Of a stretch of DNA of 64,000 bases, positions 43,944-52,109 are shown one piece after another; position 1 is the first letter of the stretch, and each line of letters begins with the position of its first letter. The DNA is from JACKHA01 sp041401985 (GTDB lineage Bacteria; Planctomycetota; Phycisphaerae; Phycisphaerales; UBA1924), in assembly GCA_041401985.1 (NCBI GenBank), contig JAWKTE010000001.1, forward strand, positions 362,989-426,988, in the 5' to 3' direction. The position numbers were made by a program, and so were the translations under genes. The notes beneath the pieces were generated by a model that ran no database searches, had not been told where the DNA came from, and saw nothing but the letters and a program-made list of their open reading frames with translations.

Positions 43944-44978
43944 CTACACCGCCGCGTGCGGGCACCGCGACTGGTACGGGCACGAGGCGCAGCCCCAGCC
44001 CGGCCGGGCCGGGAAGCACCCGGCCCGCAGCCCCGCCACGATGGCCCGGGCCTGGTCGAGCACCGAGTCGAGCGGGGCGTCGCGGTCGTCGACCGGGACC
44101 TGCTCGACCCTGGGCGTCTTGGCCTTGGTCACGGTGACGAACTCGAGACGGACCTCGGGACCGCTGGTTGCATTGCCGGTCGTGCCGCCGGCCACCAGCC
44201 CCTTGTAGAGCGCCAGCTGCCCGGCGTGCTCGCGGACCTGGCCCGGGCCCCAGGCGCTGCGCGTGGTCTTGAAGTCGTGCAGCGTGAGCACGCCGCGGGG
44301 CCACCGCTCGCTGGCGGGCTCGAGCGTGACCAGGTCGACGTAGGCGTGGAAGGGCGGCAGCGACTCGTCGAGCGGGCCCGAGAGCGGCTCCTCAACGGCG
44401 ACCACGCGGCCGCGTGGTTTGCCCGCGGGCGATTCGATGACCGCCAGCGCCAGCGTGAGGGCCTGCTGGGCGATGGTGTCGAGGCTCTGGCCCTCGTCGA
44501 GCTCGATGGGCGGCTCGTGGGCCGAGAGCGAAGCGGAGATCAACTCGTAGAGCGAGTCGCGGGACGGTGTTGAGGGTGTAGCGGCTGTTGGTGGAGCAGA
44601 GGTCGGAGTTGTCGCGTCGGTCGAGGGATTCGACGCCGTGGCGTTGGTTGAGTCGGTCAAGGTTGTTGGGACGGTTGGAGCCGGTGCTGCGCCGTTCGAT
44701 GGCTGCGGCCCCGCCACCGGGCCATCGCTGCTCGCCATCGCCGTGCGGTAGTGGTGGGCCAGGGCCGCGTGCACGGCCACGCCGAGGGCCAGCGGCTGGG
44801 GTGTGAACTCGGGCTCGGCCTCCAGCGCGTAGCGGAACTGGTAGGCGCGGGGGCAGTGGAGCCACGCCTGCATCTGGCTCCAGCTCAGGTGGGGGGGCTC
44901 GTAGCCCGCATCGGAGATCGGAGCGAGAGCGTCGTTGGTGAGCGACGTGGTGGGTGCGGTTGTGTTGCGGCGTGGCAT
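43944..44978 (-). CDS. PD-(D/E)XK nuclease with Fe-S-type cysteines
   Basis: This 344-residue protein starts with LSWSQMQAWLHCPRAYQFRY, the entry motif of AddB/RecB-Cas4-type nucleases. The nuclease core has GVLTLHDFKTTRSAWG (D-F-K-T) and LVTLEP. C-terminal cysteines (C-x...GWGCASCPYQSRC) plus the early Cys can bind an Fe-S cluster. It probably processes DNA ends in replication or defence. A Ser/Thr/Pro linker of about 70 residues separates the halves. It is 3 bp from the upstream gene. Confidence 0.75.
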   Translation of the reverse strand: MPRRNTTAPTTSLTNDALAPISDAGYEPPHLSWSQMQAWLHCPRAYQFRYALEAEPEFTPQPLALGVAVHAALAHHYRTAMASSDGPVAGPQPSNGAAPAPTVPTTLTDSTNATASNPSTDATTPTSAPPTAATPSTPSRDSLYELISASLSAHEPPIELDEGQSLDTIAQQALTLALAVIESPAGKPRGRVVAVEEPLSGPLDESLPPFHAYVDLVTLEPASERWPRGVLTLHDFKTTRSAWGPGQVREHAGQLALYKGLVAGGTTGNATSGPEVRLEFVTVTKAKTPRVEQVPVDDRDAPLDSVLDQARAIVAGLRAGCFPARPGWGCASCPYQSRCPHAAV

Positions 44979-44981
44979 CGC

Positions 44982-45497
44982 TCAGCCCCTCCTCTCGCGC
45001 CGCAGCGACGTGCCGCGGGCCTTGAGCGCGTCGATGAGCCGGCTGGCCTGCCTGATGTCCAGGTCGGCCGCGGGCACGCCGAGTTCCTCGTCGGCCGCTT
45101 CGTCGAGGTCGATCTCAAGCTTGCGGCACATCGATCGCAGCGCCCTGATCTGGCTGGCGGTCGCCGGCGGGGCCACGTCGGGCTCGCCGTGCCCGTTGCC
45201 GTTGTGGCCATGCCCGTTGCTATGTCCGTTGTGGCCGTTGCTGTGCCCGTTGGCGCGGGCGCGGGACGTGTCGGCCCGCTGGCGTGAAGTTCCGCGTTGC
45301 GGCGCTTCCTCGCCCGACTCTTGCCGTGCGAGCGCCTCTTCGACGTGGCGGTACAGCCCCGCGATCTCCTGCTGCAGCCGGGCCGGGTGGGCCAGCAGCG
45401 CCTGGTCCATCTCGGCGGTGAGGTTCAGCGAGACGCCGCGGCTGGCGTAGTTCTGGCTGGCCTTCCGGGACAGCCCGACGTTGACGGTGAGCGGCAT
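44982..45497 (-). CDS. His/Asn/Gly-rich linker protein
   Basis: This 171-residue protein has an N-terminal domain (PLTVNVGLSRKASQNYASRG ... ARLQQEIAGLYRHVEEALAR) and a C-terminal helical domain (ATASQIRALRSMCRKLEIDL). They are joined by a low-complexity NGHSNGHNGHSNGHGHNG linker. The linker may bind metal. Position first in the minus-strand operon with the nuclease suggests a shared function. Family not recognised. Confidence 0.65.
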   Translation of the reverse strand: MPLTVNVGLSRKASQNYASRGVSLNLTAEMDQALLAHPARLQQEIAGLYRHVEEALARQESGEEAPQRGTSRQRADTSRARANGHSNGHNGHSNGHGHNGNGHGEPDVAPPATASQIRALRSMCRKLEIDLDEAADEELGVPAADLDIRQASRLIDALKARGTSLRRERRG

Positions 45498-45502
45498 GGG
45501 TG

Positions 45503-45568
45503 CCTCCTCCCGGCGTGGCCGCCGGGTGCTCGGGGAACGAGAAAGGGCCCGCCGACGCCGGCGGGCCC
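45503..45568 (-). promoter_or_regulatory. leader hairpins of the nuclease operon
   Basis: On the minus strand a 10-bp hairpin (45545-45568) is followed by TTTCTCG, like a terminator. A second hairpin (45509-45526) abuts the GGAGGAG ribosome site of the 45497 gene. This layout suggests transcription attenuation and/or translation control of the left-arm operon. No expression evidence exists here. Confidence 0.45.
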
Positions 45569-45663
45569 CGGGCACGGCTAGGCCGGCCCCTCACCTTGGA
45601 ATGACGCGTTCTTGCTGCGAAATAAGGCTCTCTGGCGGCGCAGACGACCCATCGCAGGGGGGC

Positions 45664-45692
45664 TTGACCTAGTTCTCGAGATGGGCTAATCA
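45664..45692 (+). promoter_or_regulatory. candidate promoter of the replication module
   Basis: TTGACC at 45664-45669 and TAATCA at 45687-45692, 17 bp apart, form a weak sigma70-like promoter. It points at the winged-helix gene in the divergent gap. Confidence 0.35.
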
Positions 45693-45731
45693 TTGGGGCG
45701 GCTAGACCGACCCAACACAGAGAGGCCACCC

Positions 45732-46487
45732 GTGACCAATGAGGCTCGCTTGCCATTCTCCTTCTCGCTGGACGACCTCCGCGCGGCGCTCGGCGCGCTC
45801 GGGGTGCTCGAAGGAGCAGCCAGTAGCCACCTTCCCAAGTGGTGGCGTGACCTTGAACGCGTCCTGCTCGTCGAGGCCGAGCTGGGCTACATGCTGAAGT
45901 ACAACGAGCGAGAGCGCCTTGTCGATTGGCTGGCCGTGTGCTCCCCCGTGGTGGCGCGACACCGCCTCGCGGCGCTCGCATCGCGTGAGTCGCGGCACGA
46001 CGGAGTGCTTCGGCTCCTGGTCTCCACGGCCGAAAGCCGCGGCGCGATGCGCGACATCTACACGGTCGCGTCTGCGGTTCTCCCATGGCCGAGACACTCG
46101 CGCCCTCGGGCGACAGTTCCGCTGTTCGATTCACGCGGCCGGTCGGCCCCTCCTCGATTCGAGGTAGGCGTGGTGCTTGCCGCCGCGGACTCGAGGGTTC
46201 GCCAACAACTCCTCGAGCGCGCCGTGAGGCGCGGTGACCTGAGAGCCTCGGTGGTGGTTGCGCTGGAGTTCGACTTCGGCGCACCACCCACCCAGGTAGA
46301 GCTTGTTGAGCACCTGCGAGTGACGAAGGGGTCACTGCGCCACGCCTTGGCCGCACTGATGCTCGAGCGGCGGGTGACAATCGACCCCGACCCAGTCAAT
46401 AAGCGGAAGGTCCGGGTTCGACTGCTGCCGGCACCCTCTTACGCCACCGACGGCGGCGAGTCATGCCCCGAGGGCGACACGCGATGA
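45732..46487 (+). CDS. winged-helix protein next to Rep
   Basis: This 251-residue protein from a GTG start has no catalytic motif. Its C-terminal ~55 residues look like a winged helix: PTQVELVEHLRVTKGSLRHA, then LMLERRVTIDPDPVNKRKVR. It overlaps the replication gene by 4 bp (ATGA). It could be a replication regulator or initiator accessory protein. It lacks features of canonical plasmid RepA proteins. Confidence 0.6.
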   Translation: MTNEARLPFSFSLDDLRAALGALGVLEGAASSHLPKWWRDLERVLLVEAELGYMLKYNERERLVDWLAVCSPVVARHRLAALASRESRHDGVLRLLVSTAESRGAMRDIYTVASAVLPWPRHSRPRATVPLFDSRGRSAPPRFEVGVVLAAADSRVRQQLLERAVRRGDLRASVVVALEFDFGAPPTQVELVEHLRVTKGSLRHALAALMLERRVTIDPDPVNKRKVRVRLLPAPSYATDGGESCPEGDTR

Positions 46488-47884
46488 AAAGCACGCCATC
46501 AGTCCCCGGCATCGACCCGACGACCAGCGCGACGTCGCGCGACGGCCTCGGGCTGGACCACGCCGTTCGCGTTGGCGCCGATGCTGCCGGTCGCAGCACC
46601 GAACCGAGGGAGGCGGTTGGTTATGCCGCGCCTGCCGTGGTGAGCGGGGCACCCTTGGTATGTACTAGCACCAAAATGCCACCGAGGCTTGATGGTGGCC
46701 AACCCAACGACTTCTCCACCTCGTACCCGAGGGTCCTCATTGACTGGTTGACAGCGCGCTTCCGCGTAGGCCAGAACGGCCTCACCGCGGCGGCATGGGC
46801 GCACCACCGCACCCAGATCATGGCCCATCTCCGCACCGCCACGGGAGAAGACGGCCTCGACGATGGCCTGCTTCGGCGCGGCCTGCACGCCCAAACGTGG
46901 CCCGGTGTGATGTTCGCTGCCAACGAGCGCGGCGGCTTCATCGAGGTCCGCGGAGAAGGCTGCGAGTTACTCGGCATGCGGGCCATGCTCGCCCTGCTTC
47001 GCTTCATGCGTGGCCTCACCGGCGCAAGCGTGACTCGGCTTGATGTCGCGCTCGACTTCGAGCCCGCTCCCGTCCGCCTCATCGACGACATCATCGAGGC
47101 CTGCTCCTTGAAGCAGATGCGCCTGCTCCGCTCGTGGCGGCCCACCGAGGAGCGCTCTGCCTCTGGCGAACTGACCGGTCGCGCGGTCAACCTCGGCAAG
47201 GGCTCAGTGATGGTCTGCATCTACGACCGCGGCTTGCTCAACAGCACTCACACCGCTGGCGAGTACCTGCGCTTCGAGACTCGGTTCCGGCACGCCCGTG
47301 CGGACCAGACCGCGCTCTCGCTCATCGCCGCCACGGAACCCATCGCCACCGCCGCGCACGCCGCGCTGTCCGTCGTGGACTTCAGGGAGGGCCCTGCCGG
47401 TGATGGGCAACACTGGCGCCGTCAACCGCGGCTCCAGTGGTTCGCAGCACTCGCAGGTGAACTGCAGCACGTGCGGCCTGTCACTGCACGACTCGAGAGC
47501 ACCTTCGAGAAGTGGCGTCAAGCCTTCTACCGGCAGTACGGGAACGCCATCGTCTCCGCTGCCCGCGCCGCCAACATGCCCATCGGTGCTGCCCTTGCTG
47601 CGCTGCTGCTGCCCGAGAGCCTCGGCGAGGGCGAAGACGGCGCACCGCTCCGCCCGCTCACTCCCGCCGCGCTCCGACTTGCCGAGGCACTCCGCTCTTG
47701 GCTCGCTGCGCCTGAGGTAGTGGAGCGCGTCGTCGCTGTCGTTCCCCCCATCACCCTTGTTCCGCTCGAAGCCGCAGGCACGGTCATTGCACCCCGTGTC
47801 GCTGCGCCTGCACAGACCGCATTCCTCGTCTCGGGCCCGGACTTATTTAAGCACCCGCTGCTCGCCTGGCACCCGGCCCAGTAA
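46484..47884 (+). CDS. replication initiation factor (Rep_trans-like)
   Basis: This 466-residue protein has the pattern of replication initiation factors of rolling-circle elements: VLIDWLTARF, GASVTRLDVALDFE, VNLGKGSVMVCIYDRGL and RFETRFRHARAD. Such proteins nick DNA at an origin through a tyrosine. The gene suggests that the island derives from an integrated plasmid or filamentous-phage-like replicon. The N-terminal 80 residues are variable. The C-terminal 100 residues are outside the conserved region. Confidence 0.75.
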   Translation: MKSTPSVPGIDPTTSATSRDGLGLDHAVRVGADAAGRSTEPREAVGYAAPAVVSGAPLVCTSTKMPPRLDGGQPNDFSTSYPRVLIDWLTARFRVGQNGLTAAAWAHHRTQIMAHLRTATGEDGLDDGLLRRGLHAQTWPGVMFAANERGGFIEVRGEGCELLGMRAMLALLRFMRGLTGASVTRLDVALDFEPAPVRLIDDIIEACSLKQMRLLRSWRPTEERSASGELTGRAVNLGKGSVMVCIYDRGLLNSTHTAGEYLRFETRFRHARADQTALSLIAATEPIATAAHAALSVVDFREGPAGDGQHWRRQPRLQWFAALAGELQHVRPVTARLESTFEKWRQAFYRQYGNAIVSAARAANMPIGAALAALLLPESLGEGEDGAPLRPLTPAALRLAEALRSWLAAPEVVERVVAVVPPITLVPLEAAGTVIAPRVAAPAQTAFLVSGPDLFKHPLLAWHPAQ

Positions 47885-47899
47885 CTGAAAGTTAGCCCC

Positions 47900-48832
47900 A
47901 TGAGCCGTTTCAGCGTCCTCCACCCGCCCCTCATCGCCCACCTCAACGGCTGTGACACGCCAGTCGAGGGCGAGACCCGCCACGTGCTCACAAGCCAAGG
48001 CACGTTCCAGCAGGCCACCGCGCGCCTAGAGCCCGCCAGCTCTCCTTTGATCGCTGTCTTCACCGATGGCGGACTTCGTCCTCTCGTGCTCGAGCCCGAC
48101 CAGTTCGTGCTCGCCGGTGAGATCCGCGAGGACGATGAGTCCCCGGTCCTCTCACCCACCCCCGCACGCTCGCTCACCAACGCGCACGTGCTGGCCGAGC
48201 CGGCCGACATCGAGTTCGACGAAGTGCGCAGCCCCATGCGCGAGGGCCACGCGGAGATCGCGCAGCGCTTCGTCGCGACTGCCAGAGTGGCAGTGGCACC
48301 AACCAGCCCCGGCGACGTGAACGAGCCGACTTCGCCGCTGCTGCTGTCACACCTTGGCCGGCGTCGCTTCGTCGGTGCACTCCTGGAGCTGGTCGAGTTC
48401 CTCGACCCCGAGTCGGCTGTCATGCAGCGTCCGGCGTTCAACCGCACCCACGTCGGTCTCATGCTCCCCTCGCAGGGCGCCGCCGTGATGCTGCGCCTGC
48501 TGCTCAACACACTGGGCGTTGACACCGTCATCGTCGTGGCCCGGCGCCGGGTCGCGCTTCTCGCGCCCCTGTCCATCGCGCGTGTCCCCACCGTCCGCTC
48601 GCAGCGTCTCCGCGAGCACCTGAGCAGCCGCGGCCTGCGAAGTCCCGCTCAAGCGCCCGCGCAACCGGTGGACGTCTACGCGCTGCGTCCGATCTCCAGC
48701 GTGCGCGAGGAGTCCGGCGACGACCGCTGGGTCTGGCGTCTCGATGTCGCGCACGACCACTCGTACACCATGCAGGGAGTGATCATCTTCGACCGCACCC
48801 GCACCCGCAATCGCACCCGTGCATCAGCGTGA
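47900..48832 (+). CDS. intein-like Hint protein A, degenerate
   Basis: This 310-residue protein has intein-like order. Residues about 19-35 (DTPVEGETRHVLTSQG) match the start of a Hint domain. Residues 60-73 (RPLVLEPDQFVLAG) match block B with Gln in place of the His. A LAGLIDADG-like core at 154-170 (RRRFVGALLELVEFLDP) and 197-213 follows. Residues 276-299 (RWVWRLDVAHDHSYTMQG) match the block F/G end. The C-terminal His-Asn and the +1 nucleophile are missing, so splicing is not expected. It is a close paralogue of the next gene. Confidence 0.6.
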   Translation: MSRFSVLHPPLIAHLNGCDTPVEGETRHVLTSQGTFQQATARLEPASSPLIAVFTDGGLRPLVLEPDQFVLAGEIREDDESPVLSPTPARSLTNAHVLAEPADIEFDEVRSPMREGHAEIAQRFVATARVAVAPTSPGDVNEPTSPLLLSHLGRRRFVGALLELVEFLDPESAVMQRPAFNRTHVGLMLPSQGAAVMLRLLLNTLGVDTVIVVARRRVALLAPLSIARVPTVRSQRLREHLSSRGLRSPAQAPAQPVDVYALRPISSVREESGDDRWVWRLDVAHDHSYTMQGVIIFDRTRTRNRTRASA

Positions 48833-48920
48833 CGGAGTGCACGCTGGCACACCGTTCGCACCATACAGGCACACCCAACGGCCGGGGTGTTCCCGCGCCG
48901 TGAACCGTTGAAAGGAATCC

Positions 48921-49790
48921 ATGCTCGAAGTCCGTTGGTTCCACCCCGTTATCCTGACCGAGTCGGGCGTTGCTCTCGAGGAGCACGGCCCGTCCAACCG
49001 CGTGCTGACCCATGCGGGTCGATTCCGGCCCTGCACGCCTGTCTTGGTGCGCCGCCGCGCACGCTACGTGGCCATCTTCTCTGACGAGCCCATCGCGCCG
49101 CTCGTCGTGCGGAGCGAACAGTCGGTGCTTGCCGGGGACGGCGAATCTCAGAACCGGGCGTCAGTCGTCAGGTGGAAGTCGGCCGGCTCGCTCCGTGCCG
49201 GCGACTACCTCCTGGAGCCGATCGTCGCTGCGCCCGACAGCCCTGCCCAGCCGACCGCCTCCGCCAGGGAGCTCGGCCGGGACTACGTGCGCTGGGACTT
49301 GGTCGGGGCGCCCACGCTCCAGACTCCTCTCCAGTTCGGTGTCGAGCACCGGCGGGACTTCCTCCGCGGCGTGCTCGATGAGGTCGAATTCGTGGACCCG
49401 GTCGCCTTCTTCGATCCGCCCGACCTCGGCGAGGTGCTGTTCTACTTGCCCAGCGATCAGCACGTCGTTGAGCTGCGCACCCTGCTGAACGCGATGGGAG
49501 TTTTCGCGTTGGTGAACCGCCTCGGCGGGCGGTCCGCGCTGAGCGTGCCCCCCACGATTCTGTCCGCGGCCGCTCCCCACAATCGACTGCGGGCCCACAT
49601 GGCGTCCCGCGGGGTCACTCGCCCCGCGGGGGAGTGGTCGTTGCCGACGTTCCGCCACAGCCCTCGCCCGGTGACTCGAGTCGACGATCTTGGCGAGCAC
49701 GAGTTTGATCGCTGGCACTACTCGGTTGATGAGGACCGTTCGTTCACCCTGGAGGGAGTGGTCGTGGGTGATCGCACCCGCTCCACGTAG
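48921..49790 (+). CDS. intein-like Hint protein B, degenerate
   Basis: This 289-residue protein aligns end to end with Hint protein A. NRVLTHAGRFRPCTPVLV and APLVVRSEQSVLAGD are the N-terminal Hint blocks. WKSAGSLRAGDYLLEP resembles the intein GD-motif region. RRDFLRGVLDEVEFVDP resembles a LAGLIDADG helix with the catalytic Asp replaced. FDRWHYSVDEDRSFTLEG resembles blocks F/G without the terminal HN. It starts after AAAGGAATCC and ends before a strong terminator. Both proteins are therefore probably domesticated, free-standing derivatives. Confidence 0.6.
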   Translation: MLEVRWFHPVILTESGVALEEHGPSNRVLTHAGRFRPCTPVLVRRRARYVAIFSDEPIAPLVVRSEQSVLAGDGESQNRASVVRWKSAGSLRAGDYLLEPIVAAPDSPAQPTASARELGRDYVRWDLVGAPTLQTPLQFGVEHRRDFLRGVLDEVEFVDPVAFFDPPDLGEVLFYLPSDQHVVELRTLLNAMGVFALVNRLGGRSALSVPPTILSAAAPHNRLRAHMASRGVTRPAGEWSLPTFRHSPRPVTRVDDLGEHEFDRWHYSVDEDRSFTLEGVVVGDRTRST

Positions 49791-49822
49791 AGCCGTCACG
49801 AGGCCACGTAACTAGCGCACCG

Positions 49823-49850
49823 GCTGCAGCGCGCGAGAGCGCGCTGCAGC
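49823..49850 (+). terminator. terminator hairpin after Hint protein B
   Basis: A perfect 12-bp stem (GCTGCAGCGCGC) with a GAGA tetraloop lies 33 bp after the stop of Hint protein B. A CCTTCACTCC stretch follows. Confidence 0.6.
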
Positions 49851-49881
49851 CCTTCACTCCGCTCGACAAAGGAGCACACAC

Positions 49882-49890
49882 ATGGACTAG
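49882..49890 (+). other. minimal start-stop ORF (ATG GAC TAG)
   Basis: AAAGGA at 49869-49874 precedes ATG GAC TAG. The same frame stays open after the TAG to 50238 and looks moderately coding (PHWLRLVAAEWARPHSRCH). This is either a two-codon leader ORF controlling the next gene or a gene with an in-frame amber codon at position 3. Confidence 0.3.
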
Positions 49891-50078
49891 CACTCGTACC
49901 CACCACCATCGCATCAGCCCCACTGGCTGCGTCTGGTCGCAGCCGAGTGGGCCCGGCCGCACTCCCGCTGCCACATCGACCACCAGGTCATACACGTTCT
50001 CACGGGTACTCGATTCATCGAGCGCCCAACACAACCGAAGTGCCTGCGCACAGCGTCGGCACTGTCAGGAGTTTCACG

Positions 50079-50312
50079 ATGTCTCTCAACCGTCTCTTCG
50101 ATCTCACCGCGCAGTTGCGGGAGCCCTCCGTCCTCCCGCTCGTCACCAAGCAGGCCAGCGCGCACCGCAAGCGCTTCCAGGCCGCGCTCGACCAGCAGGC
50201 ACCCCGACTACGCATCACCCCGCCGCCACCACCGTTAGGTCAGCCCCAGCGCCCGGCCAACGGCTCCACGTCCGCCTCCAGCAACGGGGGCACCGCCAAT
50301 GTGGCCGAGTGA
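50079..50312 (+). CDS. small hypothetical protein
   Basis: This 77-residue protein from ATG 50079 has a helical N-terminus (LNRLFDLTAQLREPS) and a Pro/Ser-rich tail. It overlaps the start of the DUF1580 gene by 14 bp. Its function is unknown. Confidence 0.45.
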   Translation: MSLNRLFDLTAQLREPSVLPLVTKQASAHRKRFQAALDQQAPRLRITPPPPPLGQPQRPANGSTSASSNGGTANVAE

Positions 50313-51015
50313 TTTACCGCACTCCGTCTTCCCCGTCGGGCGGCTCGCTGCCCGCCTGGGCCAGTTGGAAGCCACGATCTACAACGCGTTCCGTGTGGGC
50401 TTCAACTCACGCAGCACGTCACAGCGCTCAAGCGAGCAGCCCAAGGCAAGCACGACCGAGTCGGCTCCTTCGCCGGCCGCGACCAGTTCCGACCGCGACA
50501 GCGCTCGTGCCAACACCCTCTTCAACGGTGAGACGCTGATCACCCTCAACGATGCGATCGCCCACTTCCCGAACCGACCGCACATCAAGCTCGTCTACCG
50601 CTGGCGGAGGAAGGGTGTGGGTGGCGTGGTGCTGGAATCGTTCCGGGTCGGCGGGAAGTGGTACACCAGCGAGCAGGCGATCGAACGGTTCCTGGAGCGT
50701 CAGAACCCGCAGCTGCAGCAGCAGCAGAAGCAGCCCACGTCGGCACCGCAGACCAAGCGGCGGAGCAGGAACAAAGGACTTGACGCGGCCTCGAGCAGTG
50801 AGCGGTTAAAGAAGCGGCTCAAGGTGGAGCCGGGCAGGCCCGACTCCAACGGCAACTCTTCAGGGTTTCGGCGGCACGCGGACAATGTCCCGCTGGATCA
50901 GCGTGGTTCCGCGTTCCGTCGCCACACCGACGACGAACAGAGCGAGCCCAAGGAGCAACAGGAGCCGAAGGGCCGCAAGCGTCGCAAGGGCCGGAAGGGA
51001 GGTCGCGATGAGTAG
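50299..51015 (+). CDS. DUF1580 excisionase-like protein
   Basis: This 238-residue protein has the DUF1580 pattern, TLNDAIAHFPNRPHIKLVYR followed by GKWYTSEQAIERFLER, a family described mostly from Planctomycetota and similar to excisionase/MerR-like DNA-binding folds. It probably binds DNA at the island ends or regulates the replication module. The C-terminal half is disordered and rich in Gln, Arg and Lys. Confidence 0.7.
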   Translation: MWPSDLPHSVFPVGRLAARLGQLEATIYNAFRVGFNSRSTSQRSSEQPKASTTESAPSPAATSSDRDSARANTLFNGETLITLNDAIAHFPNRPHIKLVYRWRRKGVGGVVLESFRVGGKWYTSEQAIERFLERQNPQLQQQQKQPTSAPQTKRRSRNKGLDAASSSERLKKRLKVEPGRPDSNGNSSGFRRHADNVPLDQRGSAFRRHTDDEQSEPKEQQEPKGRKRRKGRKGGRDE

Positions 51016-51898
51016 CATCGCGTCCGAACTCCTCGAGGCGCTCAGGCTCGCGAACACGGCGGCGACGCGCCGTGCAGACCGGGTCCGGCGTGCCCGCGTC
51101 TTGGCTCACCTGACATGGCCGGGACGTGCGGTCCTGGCACCGCGGCTGGGCAGGCCGCTCACGTTCAACCACATCGTCGTGAAGGTGCCGCTCGACGATG
51201 CGGCCCGCCACAGCATCGAAGCGCAGGTGATCGAACAGCTCGACGCACTGGCAACTCCCGCGATGGGCGAGCCCGTGGAGTGGGAGGGACCGTGGGGCAT
51301 GCCCACACGGGGATGGTCCGGTGCGCTTCGGGTCGAGCAGGGCGACTACGAGCTTACGGTGGTGTTCAGCGCCCGGCCCGAGCTCACGCTCGACACAGAG
51401 TGGTTCGCCGGGCTGTTCGAGATCGTGCTCCGTCCTGCCAGGGCCCGGCTGCATGCGCTCCATGTGACCATCGACTGGATCGGAAGCAGGTCGCGGCTCC
51501 GGAGCCTTCGACTGGCCGCCGAGGCGGGCCATGTGGTCAGCGCTGGCCGTGGTGTGCCGCTCTCGACCGGTAGCGAACTGGACTCGCTGCTGTTGGGCGG
51601 CCAGCAGAGCGAGCGCCGCGCGGTGGTGTCCCACTCCAGGCCTCGCGGCAGGTCCCTCAGCTGGCAGGCGATGTTCACAAGTGGGGCCGCTCGTGCGATC
51701 GGGCCGCAGATCAGGGACAGCACGGACTTTCGGAGAACCGTGGTCGAGCTCGCGGCCGACATCGTCGACTTCGTCGAGATCGATTCCACCGGCACCCGAG
51801 TCCGCAGCCCCTGGTGGGTGGCCCAGCGCAGCCAGCTGATCAGCGCCGGCCTGGGTCGCACCCGGAACCCGGCCCGCCATCGCCAGTCGCAGGACTAG
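51008..51898 (+). CDS. hypothetical protein of the island
   Basis: This 296-residue protein overlaps the previous stop by 8 bp. It has an N-terminal Arg-rich helical region and a middle part (IVVKVPLDDAARHSIEAQVI ... LFEIVLRPARARLHALHVTI) with mixed alpha/beta character. I do not recognise a domain. It is probably in the same operon as the DUF1580 gene. Confidence 0.5.
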   Translation: MSSIASELLEALRLANTAATRRADRVRRARVLAHLTWPGRAVLAPRLGRPLTFNHIVVKVPLDDAARHSIEAQVIEQLDALATPAMGEPVEWEGPWGMPTRGWSGALRVEQGDYELTVVFSARPELTLDTEWFAGLFEIVLRPARARLHALHVTIDWIGSRSRLRSLRLAAEAGHVVSAGRGVPLSTGSELDSLLLGGQQSERRAVVSHSRPRGRSLSWQAMFTSGAARAIGPQIRDSTDFRRTVVELAADIVDFVEIDSTGTRVRSPWWVAQRSQLISAGLGRTRNPARHRQSQD

Positions 51899-51913
51899 CG
51901 GGCCAACAGATCA

Positions 51914-51944
51914 GCACCACGGCGGGCGAGAGCCGCCGTGGTGC
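51914..51944 (+). terminator. terminator hairpin
   Basis: GCACCACGGCGG / CCGCCGTGGTGC forms a 12-bp perfect stem with a 7-nt loop, 15 bp after the stop of the 51008 gene. Confidence 0.65.
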
Positions 51945-52058
51945 ATTCACAGCGAGAGACAGGACTGGGCAGGCGCTGTACACGCGAGCCCATGGACTGC
52001 TCACGCCAGCATTCCTTTCGGACGCGAGCACGACTCGCAGACATGGTGCTGCCCTCGC

Positions 52059-52080
52059 GATTTGTCAAGGTTGACAAATC
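52059..52080. promoter_or_regulatory. perfect palindromic operator-like site
   Basis: GATTTGTCAA GG TTGACAAATC is a perfect 10-bp inverted repeat with a 2-bp spacer. Both strands contain TTGACA, so it could also be a -35 box in either direction. It lies between convergent genes, which is unusual for an operator. Confidence 0.5.
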
Positions 52081-52109
52081 GGTCATGGAAGCACACGCGA
52101 AATGCGATG

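Noticed and set aside
47900..49790. Functional, self-splicing inteins
   Set aside because: They have their own start codons, no host exteins, and lack the terminal HN and downstream nucleophile.
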